A DNA stretch of 64,000 nucleotides from Euborellia annulipes (GCA_023213315.1 JAKCPI010006155.1:103132-167131); one strand, 5' to 3'; numbered from the stretch's first letter, positions 1-11,223 are shown. Numbers and translations: made by a program. The notes: generated from the letters alone by a model not told the origin.

Positions 1-1650
1 ATAAACTAGTGGTAGTAGCGTCTCGGTATATGACTAAGAGTTGTCCAGATAAATGTTTTTTAATTAATTTTGCACCATAATATAAAAATATGAAATAAAA
101 AATCCAAGTAGAAAATAAATGAATAAAAGGAGAGGAGGTAGAGGGGGGTGGCTTTCTGCAATTATTTACACCCTAGAAAAGCGACATTTTAAATTTTATT
201 AAAATCAAGTGAGAGATTTGTGAACCCCTGATAAGGGAAATTGTATTTTTGAGGCTCTGGTTGTCTAACTTCACGGCTCGATTCTCTAGTGTGGCGGTTA
301 ATTTTGAAACTGACTGTATTGTGGTTTTATATTTATATCATGATTCGGCCTCATACTTTGTACCTGATTACTATAAAAGGACGAGATTGTCATTAATTCT
401 GTGAGATCTTTATATTATTACCTTGAATGTTTATTATAATGGAAACTTTTCTCTTGATTATCGATAAAAAAAAAAAAACTGGAGTGTCATTCTAATGAGA
501 TCCAATTGGTATCATTAATTGGAATCAGTCACCAAATTTATTAGAAACAACTTAATTTGAAACCAAAATTCCCACCTCCCCCGCTTCTTTCCACGCTATA
601 AATTCCATTATCTTATCTTAATTTATTTTATTAAACAAATCGGATTTTTTTTTACCTCCTTCAACCAATGGGAGCCGGCCATCTTTGTTTATAAACACTG
701 TGTGTTTAAATTTAAATAAATTTAGGAAAAAAAAAATCGATAAAATTTATTTTATACACTTTCTTAGTTTATAATTCAGATGCCAATAATCAGACTGGTT
801 AAATAAATAAATTCATTTTAATAAATAAATAGACTGAATTTATTTATTTATTTTTTCTAATTCTTTTAATACCCTCATTGAGGAGGGGATTTTACTCTTT
901 AAATTAAAATTGATTTTATTATTATTCAAAACCCATCGCCATTAATGAAGATATTAACGTCAAAAAGGAAATCTCTTTTAACGTTAAATTGAAATTTAAC
1001 AAACATTTATTCATTTTTTTCCCACAGAGATAATAAAGGAGCCTATAATTAATGCAATGATACATTTTAATCAGCTAGATATTTTATTATAATGCCTAAG
1101 CGGATGTTGAGAGCGTGTTTTTGTGTGTTTGTTGGTAATTTTGGTTAATAAGATACGAACGGTGTTTTTTTTTTTTTTTTTTTGTTCGCTATTTCCTTTC
1201 TATTTAATATTTCTTTCAAGGGGCTAAATCGTGAGTCTTTTGTTCGAAAAAAAAAAAAAAAATTATAATTTTAAATCTCATTTAATAAATAAGAATTCTT
1301 TTATTTTGAGGATGTTAAAAAAAATCCTTTGGAATCGATAATTGAGAATTCCGTCTCTTACGGAATTTAAATGATAAATTAGATGTCTATCCATTTGAAA
1401 CAGATATTATTTTGGAGTCCCGGCCTGTGACATTGTAACCCGGGATCTCCAGCTTATGCATTATCTTTGCACAACATCACTGAAGTTTTATGTGTCCGCT
1501 ATTAATTTTTTTTTAGTAAAAAGAATGCGTTTAGCTATTAATAGCCGGAGGATGGAGAGGAATAGCCTTTAAGTTTCTTATTGACCGAAACGTCGAAATA
1601 AAAGCTCATTACTGTAGAAAGGAATTTATACAAAGCAATTTATAGCTGTG
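1..1650. other. AT-rich stretch without a recognisable gene
   Basis: I see poly-A and poly-T runs (for example near 1165-1183 and 1245-1261) and short TTTA/AATA repeats, but no open frame of note and no repeat family shared with the rest of the window. Confidence 0.6.
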
Positions 1651-1658
1651 ATGTTATA

Positions 1659-1846
1659 TTATTAATAAGAGGGAGAAGAAATTAGAGATGCAGCTAGGTT
1701 TTTTTATTTTTTTCATTTAATCAATTCACACAGCTGACGTTTCGGTTCCGCGTGAAGATGGTTCAAACACGGAACCGAAACTTCAGCTGTACGCGAATTG
1801 AATAAATGAAGAAAATAAAAACCTGCTGAACCCTCTTATTAATAAT
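1659..1846. mobile_element. Fold-back Penelope-like unit with decayed hammerhead core
   Basis: Outer ends attaataagaggg and ccctcttattaat form an inverted repeat, and the arms include a GCTGACGTTTCGG block and its inverted partner. The same outer ends recur at 8750-9091. The plus-strand core reads GTGAAGA, then GGTTC/GAACC, then GAAACTTC, so the first C and the GTC cleavage triplet are lost. The centre is deleted relative to the 8.8 kb copy. Confidence 0.6.
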
Positions 1847-1891
1847 AGAAAGGAATTTGTTTTTATTTACATCATCAATACACAATTCATT

Positions 1892-2108
1892 CAGGTGCCG
1901 AACTCATTTTTAAACCCCCCCCCGCCCATATACAAAAATATTTAAAAAAAAAAACCCCGGATATATCTCAGCTTCGAGGGGCGCGGGCCCTCCTCTCAAA
2001 AATGAATTTCCGTTATTTTTTTTTATTCCATATTTTTCTTTTCATCCCCCGAGAGGCTCGGGGGAAAATTTTCGGGCCCCCCCTCGGCCCCTCTTATTTA
2101 CGCCCCTG
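1892..2108. mobile_element. Possible GC-rich terminal-inverted-repeat element
   Basis: A GC-rich island starts CAGGTGCCGAA and ends TTTACGCCCCTG. The ends resemble the CAG..GGCG termini of hAT-like elements elsewhere in the window. The inverted match is poor and no target duplication is clear. Confidence 0.3.
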
Positions 2109-3190
2109 ATTGATATTGGTGGCTATTCTCTGATTTTCTCCATCTTAACTACCTATAATAAACCGAGAATAAATCATTTGGACAGCAATTAGATAAATAA
2201 ATATACCTGCCTTATAACACATTGATGAATAACTTCCTGGACTACAAAATTTTTTTTTAATTTCTTTTAAAAATATTTTTCCAATTTTTTAGTCTAATAA
2301 AATTTAATATATTTTCCTTTTATTAAAAAAAAAACATATTTTCTATTGATATATGAATTTGGCACATAAAGCGCTTTTAATAACTCAAAATATCAAAGGA
2401 TATAAAAAGAAACAAGTTTCTATATACGTACATATCAGAGGCAAATATGTCAAAAAAAAGTAAAAATCAAGGCCGGGCGTGGCGCCGTCATAAAAAAATG
2501 ACGATAAATAAAATATTAATTAATAACAAGCCGAAATATCGGCGGTGACAACACCCAAAGAGTTATTTATTTTAGAGAGATGAAATTTGAATATATTTTC
2601 AAAATTTAGTAAAAATAAAAAAAAATGCAAGTAGGCAAACAAGTTATGTAAATGAAAAAAAAAAATATCAAAATATTCGATTTTAATATCGTATGAAATA
2701 ATCAAACGATTTAACGAAACGAGGGAGAGAGGGGGAGGGGGGGGGCTTCTTCCTTTTTATGAATTTGAATAAATTAAGTCTCTCTTCTCTTTTTGTATAG
2801 AAAAGAATGAATTTTTTTTGCTTTGTAAGGAAAGAAAAAAAAAGGGAGGCTTAAAAATCTAAATTGAAATAAGGAGGAGAATAAGTTAATAAAAAGGAGA
2901 GAGAGAGAGAGAGAGAAATGGAAATTATTTTACCCAAACGAGTTTAGGAAATTTCCCAATAAAATCTTTTTTAATAATTACTTTCCTATACAGCCGCCGC
3001 TTCTTTTTTTTCACGTTTATTTTTCAATTATAAAACAATATTTAAAATTGTTCTAAAAAAAAAAACCGAAGTAATTATTATTCTTGCAAGTTTATTTTCC
3101 CTTGGAATAGCGACAAAGCTCTCTGATTGATAATACAAAGTAGATGAAAATTGTTTCACAATCCTGCAATTTATATTTTTGAAATATGTA
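2109..3190. other. AT-rich stretch, no gene seen
   Basis: Low-complexity sequence with an (AG)n run at about 2898-2917 and a poly-G patch near 2736. No splice-like exon, RNA gene or known repeat was found. Confidence 0.5.
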
Positions 3191-3311
3191 AAAAAAAATG
3201 GTGTGACTGGTCGCACAGCACACAACTTACCTTCGGCTTGAGAAAATTGTGTTCTGTGCTTGTTAGAGAAGATTTTTTGTGTCAATGAATTTTATAGCTG
3301 CTGGATAATCG

Positions 3312-3491
3312 TTAATAAATAAATAAAAGAATAGCAGCTAACATTATTTCATTTATTGGCCCTCTAGGCTGACGTTTCGATCTTGGTCAAGACCAATCCC
3401 GCAAGCTCTGAGGATGGTCTTGACCAAGACCGAAACGTCAGCTAGAGGATAAATGAAATAATTTTAGCTGTTATTCTTTTATTTACTTATT
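3312..3491. mobile_element. Fold-back Penelope-like unit inside Rep-A
   Basis: The ends (aataaataaaagaatagcag and its partner in ctgttattcttttatttactt) form an inverted repeat. Each arm carries a GACGTTTCG or CGAAACGTC block; the plus-strand copy is an intact hammerhead motif. The left arm has GATC in place of GGTC beside the core. Confidence 0.7.
3408..3439 (+). ncRNA. Minimal hammerhead ribozyme motif
   Basis: CTGAGGA (3408-3414) is followed by stem II GGTCTT-gacc-AAGACC and then GAAAC-GTC. All core nucleotides fit the hammerhead (CUGANGA, GAAA, cleavage triplet GUC). Stem III is only the self-complementary ACGU. That form is known from Penelope-like elements and is thought to act as a dimer. 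Activity is inferred. Confidence 0.75.
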
Positions 3492-3684
3492 AACATAGCT
3501 TATATTTAGTTTCCGACAGTAATTCCCTATATTAGATAGAATTCAAGGTGTAAATATAAAAACATGAGAAAATATTTATATTTTGTTACCGATCTTTCTT
3601 TTGAAGTACAAAAGTAAAGTGTTTTTCACACAATTTTGAGAGCAGAATGCGAATATATATTTTAAAGAACATCTAAAAAATAAT

Positions 3685-3961
3685 ATTTAAACTTTCGACC
3701 TTTGGTTCTCGTTGAAACATTTTGTAAATTAAAATTAAATATACAAATTAAACTCTAGGGTATTTGTTTCAAAGGTTTGGTAATTTGAATAACCTAGCGT
3801 TTAATTTGTATATTTAATTTTAATCTAGCTTGGCCCTGATGATGGTCCTATATGCGACCGAAACGTAAAAATTGAAAAAACGACTAGCTGCCTCGCTCAT
3901 TTGAGATTTCCTGAACCTTAAATAAATCGTATTATCAGCTATACACCTCAATTAAATTTAA
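3685..3961 (+). mobile_element. Penelope-like unit with 14-bp target duplication
   Basis: ATCTAAAAAATAAT occurs at 3671-3684 and again at 3962-3975. It is Rep-A sequence duplicated around the insert, so both boundaries are exact. Inside are an AT-rich inverted repeat (attaaaattaaatatac and its partner) and a plus-strand hammerhead motif. A related fragment lies at 5497-5600. Confidence 0.8.
3836..3867 (+). ncRNA. Minimal hammerhead ribozyme motif
   Basis: CTGATGA, stem II GGTC-ctatatgc-GACC, then GAAACGTA. The triplet GUA fits the NUH rule. It sits within the precisely bounded insertion at 3685-3961. Confidence 0.7.
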
Positions 3962-4809
3962 ATCTAAAAAATAATTGATTAATGAATTTTAATCAAAATC
4001 GCTAGAGCCAATTTTGAGAAAAACGAAAAAAGTACATCAGTAAAATAACTAGTACTTTTGGACCGATTTAGTTCAAAAGCTTCTTGTCACGTCTAAGGGA
4101 GGTGCCTAACTTAAATATAAAATTTCAACCTCATCTCATAAATTCGGATGCTTTTATAATAACTGAGAGACCTGAGAAAGGCACAATACGTGATTTTACG
4201 AAAAATGGATTTTATTTTTTACAATATGCCTATCTAAAATTCATCTTTTTATAATTCTTTAATAGCTTCTAAAACATAATTTTCAAAAATGTAATTGACG
4301 ATCCCACCCTCAGTTAGGAAAGTATTTTTGCATAGCTTTTTTTGAAGTCATAATCAGACAGAGAAATTCCCTCTTTATAAACTTTGTTCTTTTCATTCAT
4401 TCATTCAACATTGCTGTTGTTGTTGTATTTTGGATATTAATTGGGAAATTAATTTTCATAGTAAATGAGTATTTAGTTAGTTTAAAATAATTAGGGATTC
4501 ATATTTAGGCCAGTCTAATTTTCGTTTGTAATTAGAGAATGATTCAGATTAAAGATAAGTAAGAAATGATAGGGGGGAGGAATGAATGTGTAATTGCCCC
4601 ATTTAGTGTACTTTCAGAAAGAGAGAGATAAAATATTCTGCATTTTGCACCCTTTTAGGGTTTCTTACTTCCTCTCTCTCACCAGGATCTATTTACATTG
4701 AAACCAAATAAAAGTTTGTTTTGTAGCTTTTAGGGGCTTATAATAAAATATCCACTCTGACAAAATAGATTTTTTACTTTTTCTCTTACCTCTATATATA
4801 TATGCCTAT

Positions 4810-5283
4810 ATAATTATTATTATTATTATTATTATTTGAAATTCCTATCGGGATCCCCGTTTATTTACCCGAGGTGCTTACGTGTACGGAGACACACACC
4901 TCAAACCCAACCGGCCTCTGGCCGTAGCCATCTACCGGCACCCCGTGAAGTTACATCATTTCCTATCTCTAGCTCCTCCTCCTGCTCTCGTCTCTAGCTA
5001 GTGAACTAATCCTTATTTCTGGTTCCAACCGGCTCCTTATATCCAACCTCTTCTATGCTATGGAGGATGTCCTAGTTTGAGGAGGGACTCCCTCAGCACC
5101 GGCGTGTAGCCTACTCCTTTCGAAGAATGCATCACTGAAAGGGAATCCTCTTAACGTCCCTTCCACAGGACGGGATGTCACAGCAACTCCCTCTCCTCGT
5201 AGAGTTGCCTGAGGGCTATTGTGGAAAGATCCTATATTCCAATCCAGGGCTTGCTTGAGGATTTGTTTACATTAAATAATTAA
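4810..5283 (-). mobile_element. Possible 3' end of a non-LTR retrotransposon
   Basis: A block of clearly higher GC content (4855-5260) ends, on the minus strand, in (AAT)n at 4810-4837. Tandem trinucleotide tails are common on some LINE 3' ends. The ttccaatccag..gcttgaggatttgttt segment recurs at 44815-44855, so it is repetitive. No frame with recognisable protein was found. Confidence 0.35.
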
Positions 5284-5480
5284 TGCCTATATAAAGAAAG
5301 TATTGGATTAATGTCAAAAATTCGACGTCGAAATTTTGATGGATATACACGTTTTGAGGTCCACTGACTCCAAAAAAGTGAACATGGTCTGTCTGTTTAC
5401 AAAATTACTCATTAATATAGATATACGAGGTTTAAATTTTATATTTAAGTTAGTCATCCCCCTGGGACGTAACAGGAAAC
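5284..5480 (+). repeat. Rep-A 5' part, plus
   Basis: It matches the Rep-A start from ataaagaaagtattgg through the TCTG patch and gtcatccccctgggacgt, then joins directly to a Penelope-like fragment at about 5497-5600. Confidence 0.7.
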
Positions 5481-5496
5481 TTTTGAATAAGATTTA

Positions 5497-5600
5497 AACT
5501 TTCGACCGTTGGTTCTCGTTGAAACATTTTGTAAATTAAAATTAAATATACAAATTAAACACTAGGTTATTTGTAAACTTGTAAATGTTATTTAAATGTT
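5497..5600 (+). mobile_element. Fragment of the Penelope-like unit seen at 3685-3961
   Basis: It shares actttcgacc.ttggttctcg and attaaaattaaatatacaaa with the 3.7 kb insert. The hammerhead part is absent. Confidence 0.55.
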
Positions 5601-5659
5601 ATTTATAAACTTTTGAACAAAATCAGCAAAAGAATACTAGAGAGTACAAACCAGATTTT

Positions 5660-5795
5660 TTGATATATTAACTGGATTTCCTGACTTTATTTAAAAAGTG
5701 AAAACTTGACAAGATGATTTTATCTATTCTTAGCAAAATACAAATTTCCAGAGATTAATTATCGAAATTTTAGCATGATGAGAGTACTATTACGT
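5660..5795 (+). repeat. Dispersed repeat G, copy 1
   Basis: The sequence from ggatttcctgactttattt to attttagcatgatg recurs almost unchanged at 16886-17015. No ends or target duplication are visible. Confidence 0.6.
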
Positions 5796-5820
5796 GTTTT
5801 TTTTATAATTTTTTTTTTTA

Positions 5821-6050
5821 ACACTCCCACTTTTTTCCCATTCACACACACACATACAGTCTTTTCGGCAACTTGGGCTATATAAGACTTGACGATAACC
5901 GTTATTTGAATATATATGTATTTGGGGTCCAGGCCTTCTTATTTAAACCATTTGGTATCCAAATGGCTTAAATAAAATCATCGGACTGCCTGGGATCGGA
6001 GACTCTTGGTATACAAGGCAGGTGCGCTACAAACTACACCAAGCCCGAGG
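5821..6050 (-). mobile_element. SINE-B copy, minus
   Basis: SINE-B has a tRNA-like head (gggcttggtgtagttggtag, B-box type GGTTCGGACCC), an AAGCCATTTGG..CCAAATGGCTT hairpin, and a tail with ttgccgaaaagactgtgtg and repeated GTGTGAATG. Here the head lies at the right (about 5985-6050) and the B box is eroded. Confidence 0.75.
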
Positions 6051-6300
6051 ACAATTATACATTTTAATACATCTTGAATTCTATTTCGGTGGAAACTAAA
6101 TATACCATGCAGAGAAAGATATTGGACAATATGGCGGCTACCTGCCATAAGGCTCAAATGCCAGGTAGCCGCCATATTGTCCAATATCTTTTCTCTTGAT
6201 GGTACATCGACACAAATTATCTGATGTGACAATCACAGAACACAACTTTCAACCAAAGGTACAAGAAAGTTATATGCTATGGGAGCAGCACCAGATTTCA
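6051..6300 (+). repeat. Rep-A 3' end with degraded hairpin
   Basis: The segment resumes at tacatcttgaattcta and runs through gtggaaactaaatat to the terminal hairpin (about 6213-6292), ending CACCAGA. A palindrome is inserted in it at 6107-6205. Confidence 0.65.
6107..6205. repeat. Near-perfect palindrome inside Rep-A
   Basis: The left arm ends AATATGGCGGCTACCTG and the right arm begins CAGGTAGCCGCCATATT. Arms of over 30 bp flank a loop of about 13 nt. It interrupts Rep-A between tataccatg and atggtacatcgac. No other copy is seen. Confidence 0.7.
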
Positions 6301-7164
6301 TTTCATCATTTATATGCTTTATTTAAATTGAAATTTTCTTAATATTTTCCAAACTTTTATATATAAGGTCGATTCAAAAATCTTCACATTTGACAATCCA
6401 AGTCATATGACATGGCGCCTATATAAAGATTTTTTTTTTTCCTAGTTGACGCGCATTTTTATTTATTTTTATTATTCCGATTTCTTGTGAACCTCCACCC
6501 CCTCCTCCTCCCCAGGGAGAGCAACCAACAACCAACGACGACGTCTCATGCTTTTGACATCTGTCAAAAAACTCCTTGATTGAATAGAAAATTCCGTAAT
6601 ATGATCTTAAAAGAGGAGAGGAGGAGCTTTAAAAAAAAAAAAAAAAAGTATGTAAAACTCGATATGGTAATGGAATGAATAAACGATGTTGTTGTTGTTG
6701 CTTGCGAATTCTTTTCAAATTCCAGGAGGCTAGAAACTTTTTGGATTGTTATCAACCCCCCCCCCCCCCACCCTCGGCTCTTCCTTACGTTAAAATATTC
6801 CAACTTTGAAAGAGTTAAAGAGCTAGAATTAATTTGTCTTTTTAATTCGGATATTAGATTTTCGGATAATGAACTCTTGGAGAGTTGGCGGCGTCCTACT
6901 TTTAACTTTGATTTTAAATTAATTAACGTATCTTGGATTTGTGTGTGTGTGTGTTGGTGTTGGAATGGGGTCGGGGGGGGGAGGGAGGGAAAAATTAGCA
7001 TCCCCCATTATAATTAAGAAGAAATTTTAATATATGGATTATTTTTTTTGGTCTGCGCCTCTTCATTAATAAATTTAGAAAAATTAAAAATCTATTCTAT
7101 GTTAATCCCTGAATATATTATACATTTTCTTTTTTGTTAATTTCTTCGCTTCCGATCTCTTTAG
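6301..7164. other. Low-complexity region, no gene supported
   Basis: It contains poly-T, poly-C (6755-6770), GTT and GT repeats. The minus-strand open frame at 6564-7001 is built largely of these runs and has no recognisable domain. Confidence 0.5.
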
Positions 7165-8160
7165 GTAACAATTTGAGAGTTGTGTTCTGTGCTTGTCACA
7201 CTAGTATTTTTGTGTCGACAAATATTTACTGTCCACGGTTATATTAGAATTCAAGATTTTTTTTTTTTTTCAAAAACTAACTTTTTTGGGTAGTCTTCTC
7301 CACAACTCGGGTCATTTTTTTTTTTTTTTAAAAAAAACTAAAACTTTTTCTCATTCACACTCACACTCCACATTCACAGAGTCTTTTCGGCAACTTAGGC
7401 CATTTAAGACTTTGACGATAACCGTTATTTCATGAATGTATCTATTGGGGGTCCAGGCCATTCTATTTAACCCATCTGGTATCCAAATGGCTTAAATAAA
7501 ATCATCGGATTGCCTGGGGTCCGTATTTATATTTTGTTACTTGGCAACCTATCTTTTCTGTGAAGTACAAGAGTAAAGTGTGCTTCAAACAATTTTGAGA
7601 ACAAAATGAAAATATACCTTTGAAAGATATCGAAAAACTAATTGATTTTTGAATTTTAATCAAAAATCGTTGGAGTCAATTTTGATAAAATCGAAAAAAA
7701 GTGAACCCTCGACCCTTGGTATAGAAGGCCAGAGAATTCAAAACATGCTTTGTTATGAACGCAATTTCGTTACGTGACATTTCTCCCATGTCACTCTGCA
7801 TAAGTCGCGTTAAAGAACTTCGTTTCAAATGTATTTATATTTTATTACCATGGCAACCATTTCTCCTATCTTTTCTATGGAGTACAAGAGTAAAGTGGTC
7901 TTCAGAAGATTTCAACTGCAAAATGAGAATATACATTTTAAGAGCATCGAAAAAATAATTGATTTTTGAATTTTAATCAAAATAGCTGGTGCAAATTTTG
8001 ATAAAATCGAAAAAAAGTGCATCAGTAAAGTACTAGTACTTTTTGGCTGATTTTGTTTAAAAGCTTCGTGTCACGTCCCAGGGGAGTGCCTAACTAAAAT
8101 ATACATTTTCAACCTCCTAACTTAATTCCTTGATGCTTTAAACTGAACACCGAAGCCGGA
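7165..8160 (-). repeat. Rearranged Rep-A, minus, with SINE-B
   Basis: Half of the hairpin and the gtgtcgac segment lie at 7170-7260. The middle block occurs twice (7525-7705 and about 7825-8120), separated by a SINE-B scrap and unrelated sequence. The two middle blocks differ (tgcttcaaacaattttgag versus ggtcttcagaagatttcaa), so two subfamilies are joined. Confidence 0.65.
7335..7523 (-). mobile_element. SINE-B copy, minus, head missing
   Basis: Tail (tcattcacactcacac, gtcttttcggcaacttaggc) and central hairpin are present. It stops at gcctggggtccg before the tRNA-like head; a scrap of the head (ctcgacccttggtat) is stranded at 7706-7730. Confidence 0.7.
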
Positions 8161-8749
8161 AAAAGTCCTTAAAATATTATAATAAAACCTTCCTTGGACG
8201 ATTTTTTGATTTCTTTATTTATTAATTTTTTTTAACAGAAAAAGTATAAGATGTATTTTTTATTATTTATCATTTTTGCACTTTTCCAGGATTGTTGAGC
8301 GAGATTTCATCTCTACTAATTTTTGTTTAGTGTTGACATTCTCTCGTCCTTTTTTCTCTTATTTAAATGTTACTTCCCTTGTATGTTTTTATTAATAATT
8401 TATAATTGACGCATTTTCTCTCAATTTTGATAAAATTTGCATATCAATAATACAATATATTTTTATTTTATATATAAATTCGTCACCTAGAAATAACAAC
8501 GCTGTCTTTTGCGATTATCATTTTAATGTATTTGTAATAAAAATAAAATTATGTAAATTGGAATGTGTTTATTTTATGGGTGAGAGGAAAAGAGATGTAA
8601 ATATTTTCCTTATTTTAAAATAGAACCAGCTAGAGATAATTTGCCTATTCAAATACGTATATTCGCTCAATTGAAATAATTAGAGACGGGGTCTAAATGG
8701 CCTTCGATGCCGAAAAAAAAAACATAAATAAAATCACATTGAGATCTTA
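8161..8749. other. AT-rich stretch, no gene seen
   Basis: No repeat arms or coding frames stand out. A short ggtctaaatggccttcgatgcc motif at about 8690-8712 recurs in inverse form near 16532-16552 and 63585-63608. Confidence 0.45.
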
Positions 8750-8818
8750 TATTAATAAGAGGGTAGAAATGAGAAATGCAGCTAAGGTTATTTCTTTATT
8801 CGATTAATTCACACAGCT

Positions 8819-8851
8819 GACGTTTCGGTTCCGTGTTTGAACCATCCTCAG
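8819..8851 (-). ncRNA. Minimal hammerhead ribozyme motif, minus
   Basis: Read on the minus strand: CTGAGGA, stem II GGTTC-aaacacg-GAACC, GAAACGTC. The core is intact, and stem III is the minimal ACGU. Confidence 0.75.
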
Positions 8852-8993
8852 AGCTGGCGAAAAGTCATTATGAAACTGTCATTCATTTATGTACCTGGTC
8901 ATCTCATACTGTGCATATATTTATTATATAAGAATTATTCAACAATGTATAAAAAATCCACTATGTCACTTTCATAATGACATTTCGCCAGCT

Positions 8994-9026
8994 CTGAGGA
9001 TGGTTCAAACACGGAACCGAAACGTC
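8994..9026 (+). ncRNA. Minimal hammerhead ribozyme motif, plus
   Basis: It is the inverted twin of 8819-8851, with the same core and stem II. A transcript through both would hold one ribozyme and the complement of the other, so it could fold on itself. Confidence 0.75.
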
Positions 9027-9175
9027 AGCTGTGTGAATTAATCGAATAAAGAAATAACATTAGCTGCATCTCTCATTTCTACCCTCTTATTAAATTAAAT
9101 AAAATCCATTAAAAAAAAATTTCTAAACTAATTTATTTGAGATAAGGAACTTGGCCGGTGAGTTTTATTTGTTCA

Positions 9176-9310
9176 GGTCGAGGGTCCGTTGGCCTTGTGC
9201 AGTACGCCTATGTCCCGGAAAGGCTGGAGGTTCTGGGTTCGGTTCCCGGGGGCCATGGGATGTTTGGCCTCACCAATAAACAACACTCACAGTCTTGTTT
9301 AATTGTATTT
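9176..9310 (+). mobile_element. tRNA-derived SINE (family F), single copy
   Basis: A tRNA-like head of about 75 nt runs from ggtccgttggcc to cccgggggcc, with a good B box (GGTTCGGTTCCC) and an extra-arm-like insert. It is followed by ggatgtttggcctcacc and a T-rich end. Stem pairing at the termini is imperfect, so it is not a working tRNA. Confidence 0.6.
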
Positions 9311-9604
9311 TTTTGTTATATTATATGACTTATTTTAATCCTTTTTAAAAATTTTACTCGTTAAAAAAAAAGCTAAAAGTAATATTTTTTATTGGAGATG
9401 GTACAAATTTATTATTACTATTGATAGATAAAAATTCAAAATATAATATTTAATATTGAAATGCAAATTTTATCCAAATACAAGGAAAATGTATGCAGTA
9501 TAGATTATTAATAAAAATAATTATTTTAAAGCAAAGGGAAGAAAAAAACGATGTTGCGTCAGCTACGCATGACACTCAACAATAAACAAAAAGGTTTATA
9601 ATAA

Positions 9605-10052
9605 ATCATAGAAAAAAATCATTGTGTGGTTTTATGAAACCACGATGCAAGTGAAACTTTTTTCGGATCGTAGGCGTTTAATTGAAATTTTCAGAAAATT
9701 ATTCAATTAAGGGTATTAAAATCGCGTTTTTAATCTTAACTTAATAATTGGAAAATGGGAAATCAATAGACGCATGCTAAAAACTGAGAACAATATTTAT
9801 TTAGTAATTGAAGATTTGAATCATTTTAAATTATTTTAAAAATTATATTTTATCAATTTAAAAATTGAATAATTAAATCTCACAATTATTTTTTATAATT
9901 CGTCATATATATTAAATTTCAACTTTCATATTTTTGTCCATGACGTCATGGCTTGTAGCGTCACGGCCTATGAGGTCACGGCTTGTAACGCGACATGCTG
10001 ATTGAAGAGCCAAAAAATTTGAGAGGATCAAATAAAAGTTTCACTTTAAAAA
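9605..10052 (+). repeat. Rep-C copy 1, complete
   Basis: Rep-C begins atcattgtgtggttttatg, contains the hairpin GTGGTTT-tatg-AAACCAC, and ends caaataaaagtttcacttt. Subterminal AAGTGAAACTTTT and AAAAGTTTCACTTT are inverted. The right part has several gtcacggcttgtaacg-like units. This looks like a non-autonomous DNA element; no protein is encoded. Confidence 0.75.
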
Positions 10053-11223
10053 ATAAAATTCTTTTATTAGTTATGTCAATGATTTTGATAGATTAAATTT
10101 AAAATCGAGACGAAAATTAAAACAAAAAATTTAATAAATAAATAAACCAGTTTGAACAAGGCTGTTGTTGTCTCCTCTCCTGCCATAATAATATTGATAT
10201 GATATATTAATATAGCCAAGCATAAGCGTATGCTTAATGTCGTTCGTCTATGGGAAATTGACTAATATATATTTCGATAATCGATTGAAGATAAGGGCAT
10301 TAAACTTGACCCGAAATGTCTCTCAATAATGGGCGACACATATAAGCATCGAGAGTCAATTTATTGCCACCCCCCCCTCCCCCGCCCCCGCCCCCGTCCT
10401 TCACATTTCCTGAATTATATAATATTTAAATTATGCATGGAATTCATTCATTTCCAACTTGTCTAAAACGATCATCAAAAATGTTTATAGGACTTTCACA
10501 ATTAATATTCGTCTTCTCTGGATGCAAAAGTAGATATCGATCTTTATTATATATCGAAAAACGATAGAATTCATTTTACTTTATGTTAATATAGGTATAT
10601 AGAGAGAAAGTATTGGGTTCATATCAAATTTTGAATAAAATACACTTTTTATTTAATTTCATTCACACTTCCCAAACAGACTGCTGGCTGTGTATTGATT
10701 TGGGAAACAACAATACAAACAAAAATCATATCATAGTAGCAAAAAACTAAAAAAAAAAAAAAAATATCATAGTAGCCATAGCCGACAGAAAAATTACAAT
10801 ACTCACACAAAAAAAAATCTCGTCCAAAGTAATATAAAATAAAATAAAAATATATAGATATAGAAAAATATCACATAATACAAAAATATCACTTACAAAA
10901 TATCACATTGTTTGAGGAAAAAAATATCATATTATTTGAGAAAAAAATACATAAATATATATATATATACAAATCACAAAAATATCGCTCTATTTGAAAG
11001 GGGAAAAAAAATATCACAAAAATTATCACATGATTTGGAAAAAATCACAAGAATATCACATTTGAAAGGGGGGAGGAAAAAAAAAAAAGCATCCTATTAA
11101 ATAGATATCTAATTATAAAATTAAATAAAATATTACGTCAAAACAAAATAACATCCTCAAAAAATAACTCAATACAAACAAAAAAAAAAAATAATAATAA
11201 TAATAATACAAAATTTTAAGTAA
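10053..11223. other. AT-rich region with one dispersed repeat
   Basis: Sequence from cttcccaaacagactgct to caacaatacaaacaaaaatc (about 10665-10730) recurs at 16176-16230. It is followed by degenerate repeats of aaaatatcacatt (10800-11100). A poly-C block lies at 10370-10396. A short Rep-A 5' scrap is at 10597-10640. No gene is seen. Confidence 0.5.

Larger units (their letters stand above)
3190..4140 (-). repeat. Rep-A copy, minus, interrupted by two Penelope-like units
   Basis: Rep-A is the dominant repeat of the window. In its own orientation it runs CTTTCTCTTACCT, tatatagagagaaagtattgg, a TCTG-rich patch, a block with gtactagtactttactgatg, then ggttgccatggtaacaaaat, and a terminal hairpin ending CACACCAGA. 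This minus copy begins with the hairpin (3199-3283), carries units at 3312-3491 and 3685-3961, and stops near 4140 short of the 5' end. Confidence 0.8.
8750..9091. mobile_element. Fold-back Penelope-like unit with two opposed hammerheads
   Basis: Outer ends attaataagagggtag and accctcttatta are inverted. Arms of over 100 bp each hold a complete hammerhead motif, one per strand, around a centre with more inverted sequence (tcattatgaaactgtc and tcataatgacattt). It is the fullest relative of the unit at 1659-1846. Confidence 0.8.

Noticed and set aside
6564..7001. 145-codon minus-strand frame
   Set aside because: Built largely from poly-C, GT and GTT repeats and T-runs; no protein-like conserved motif.
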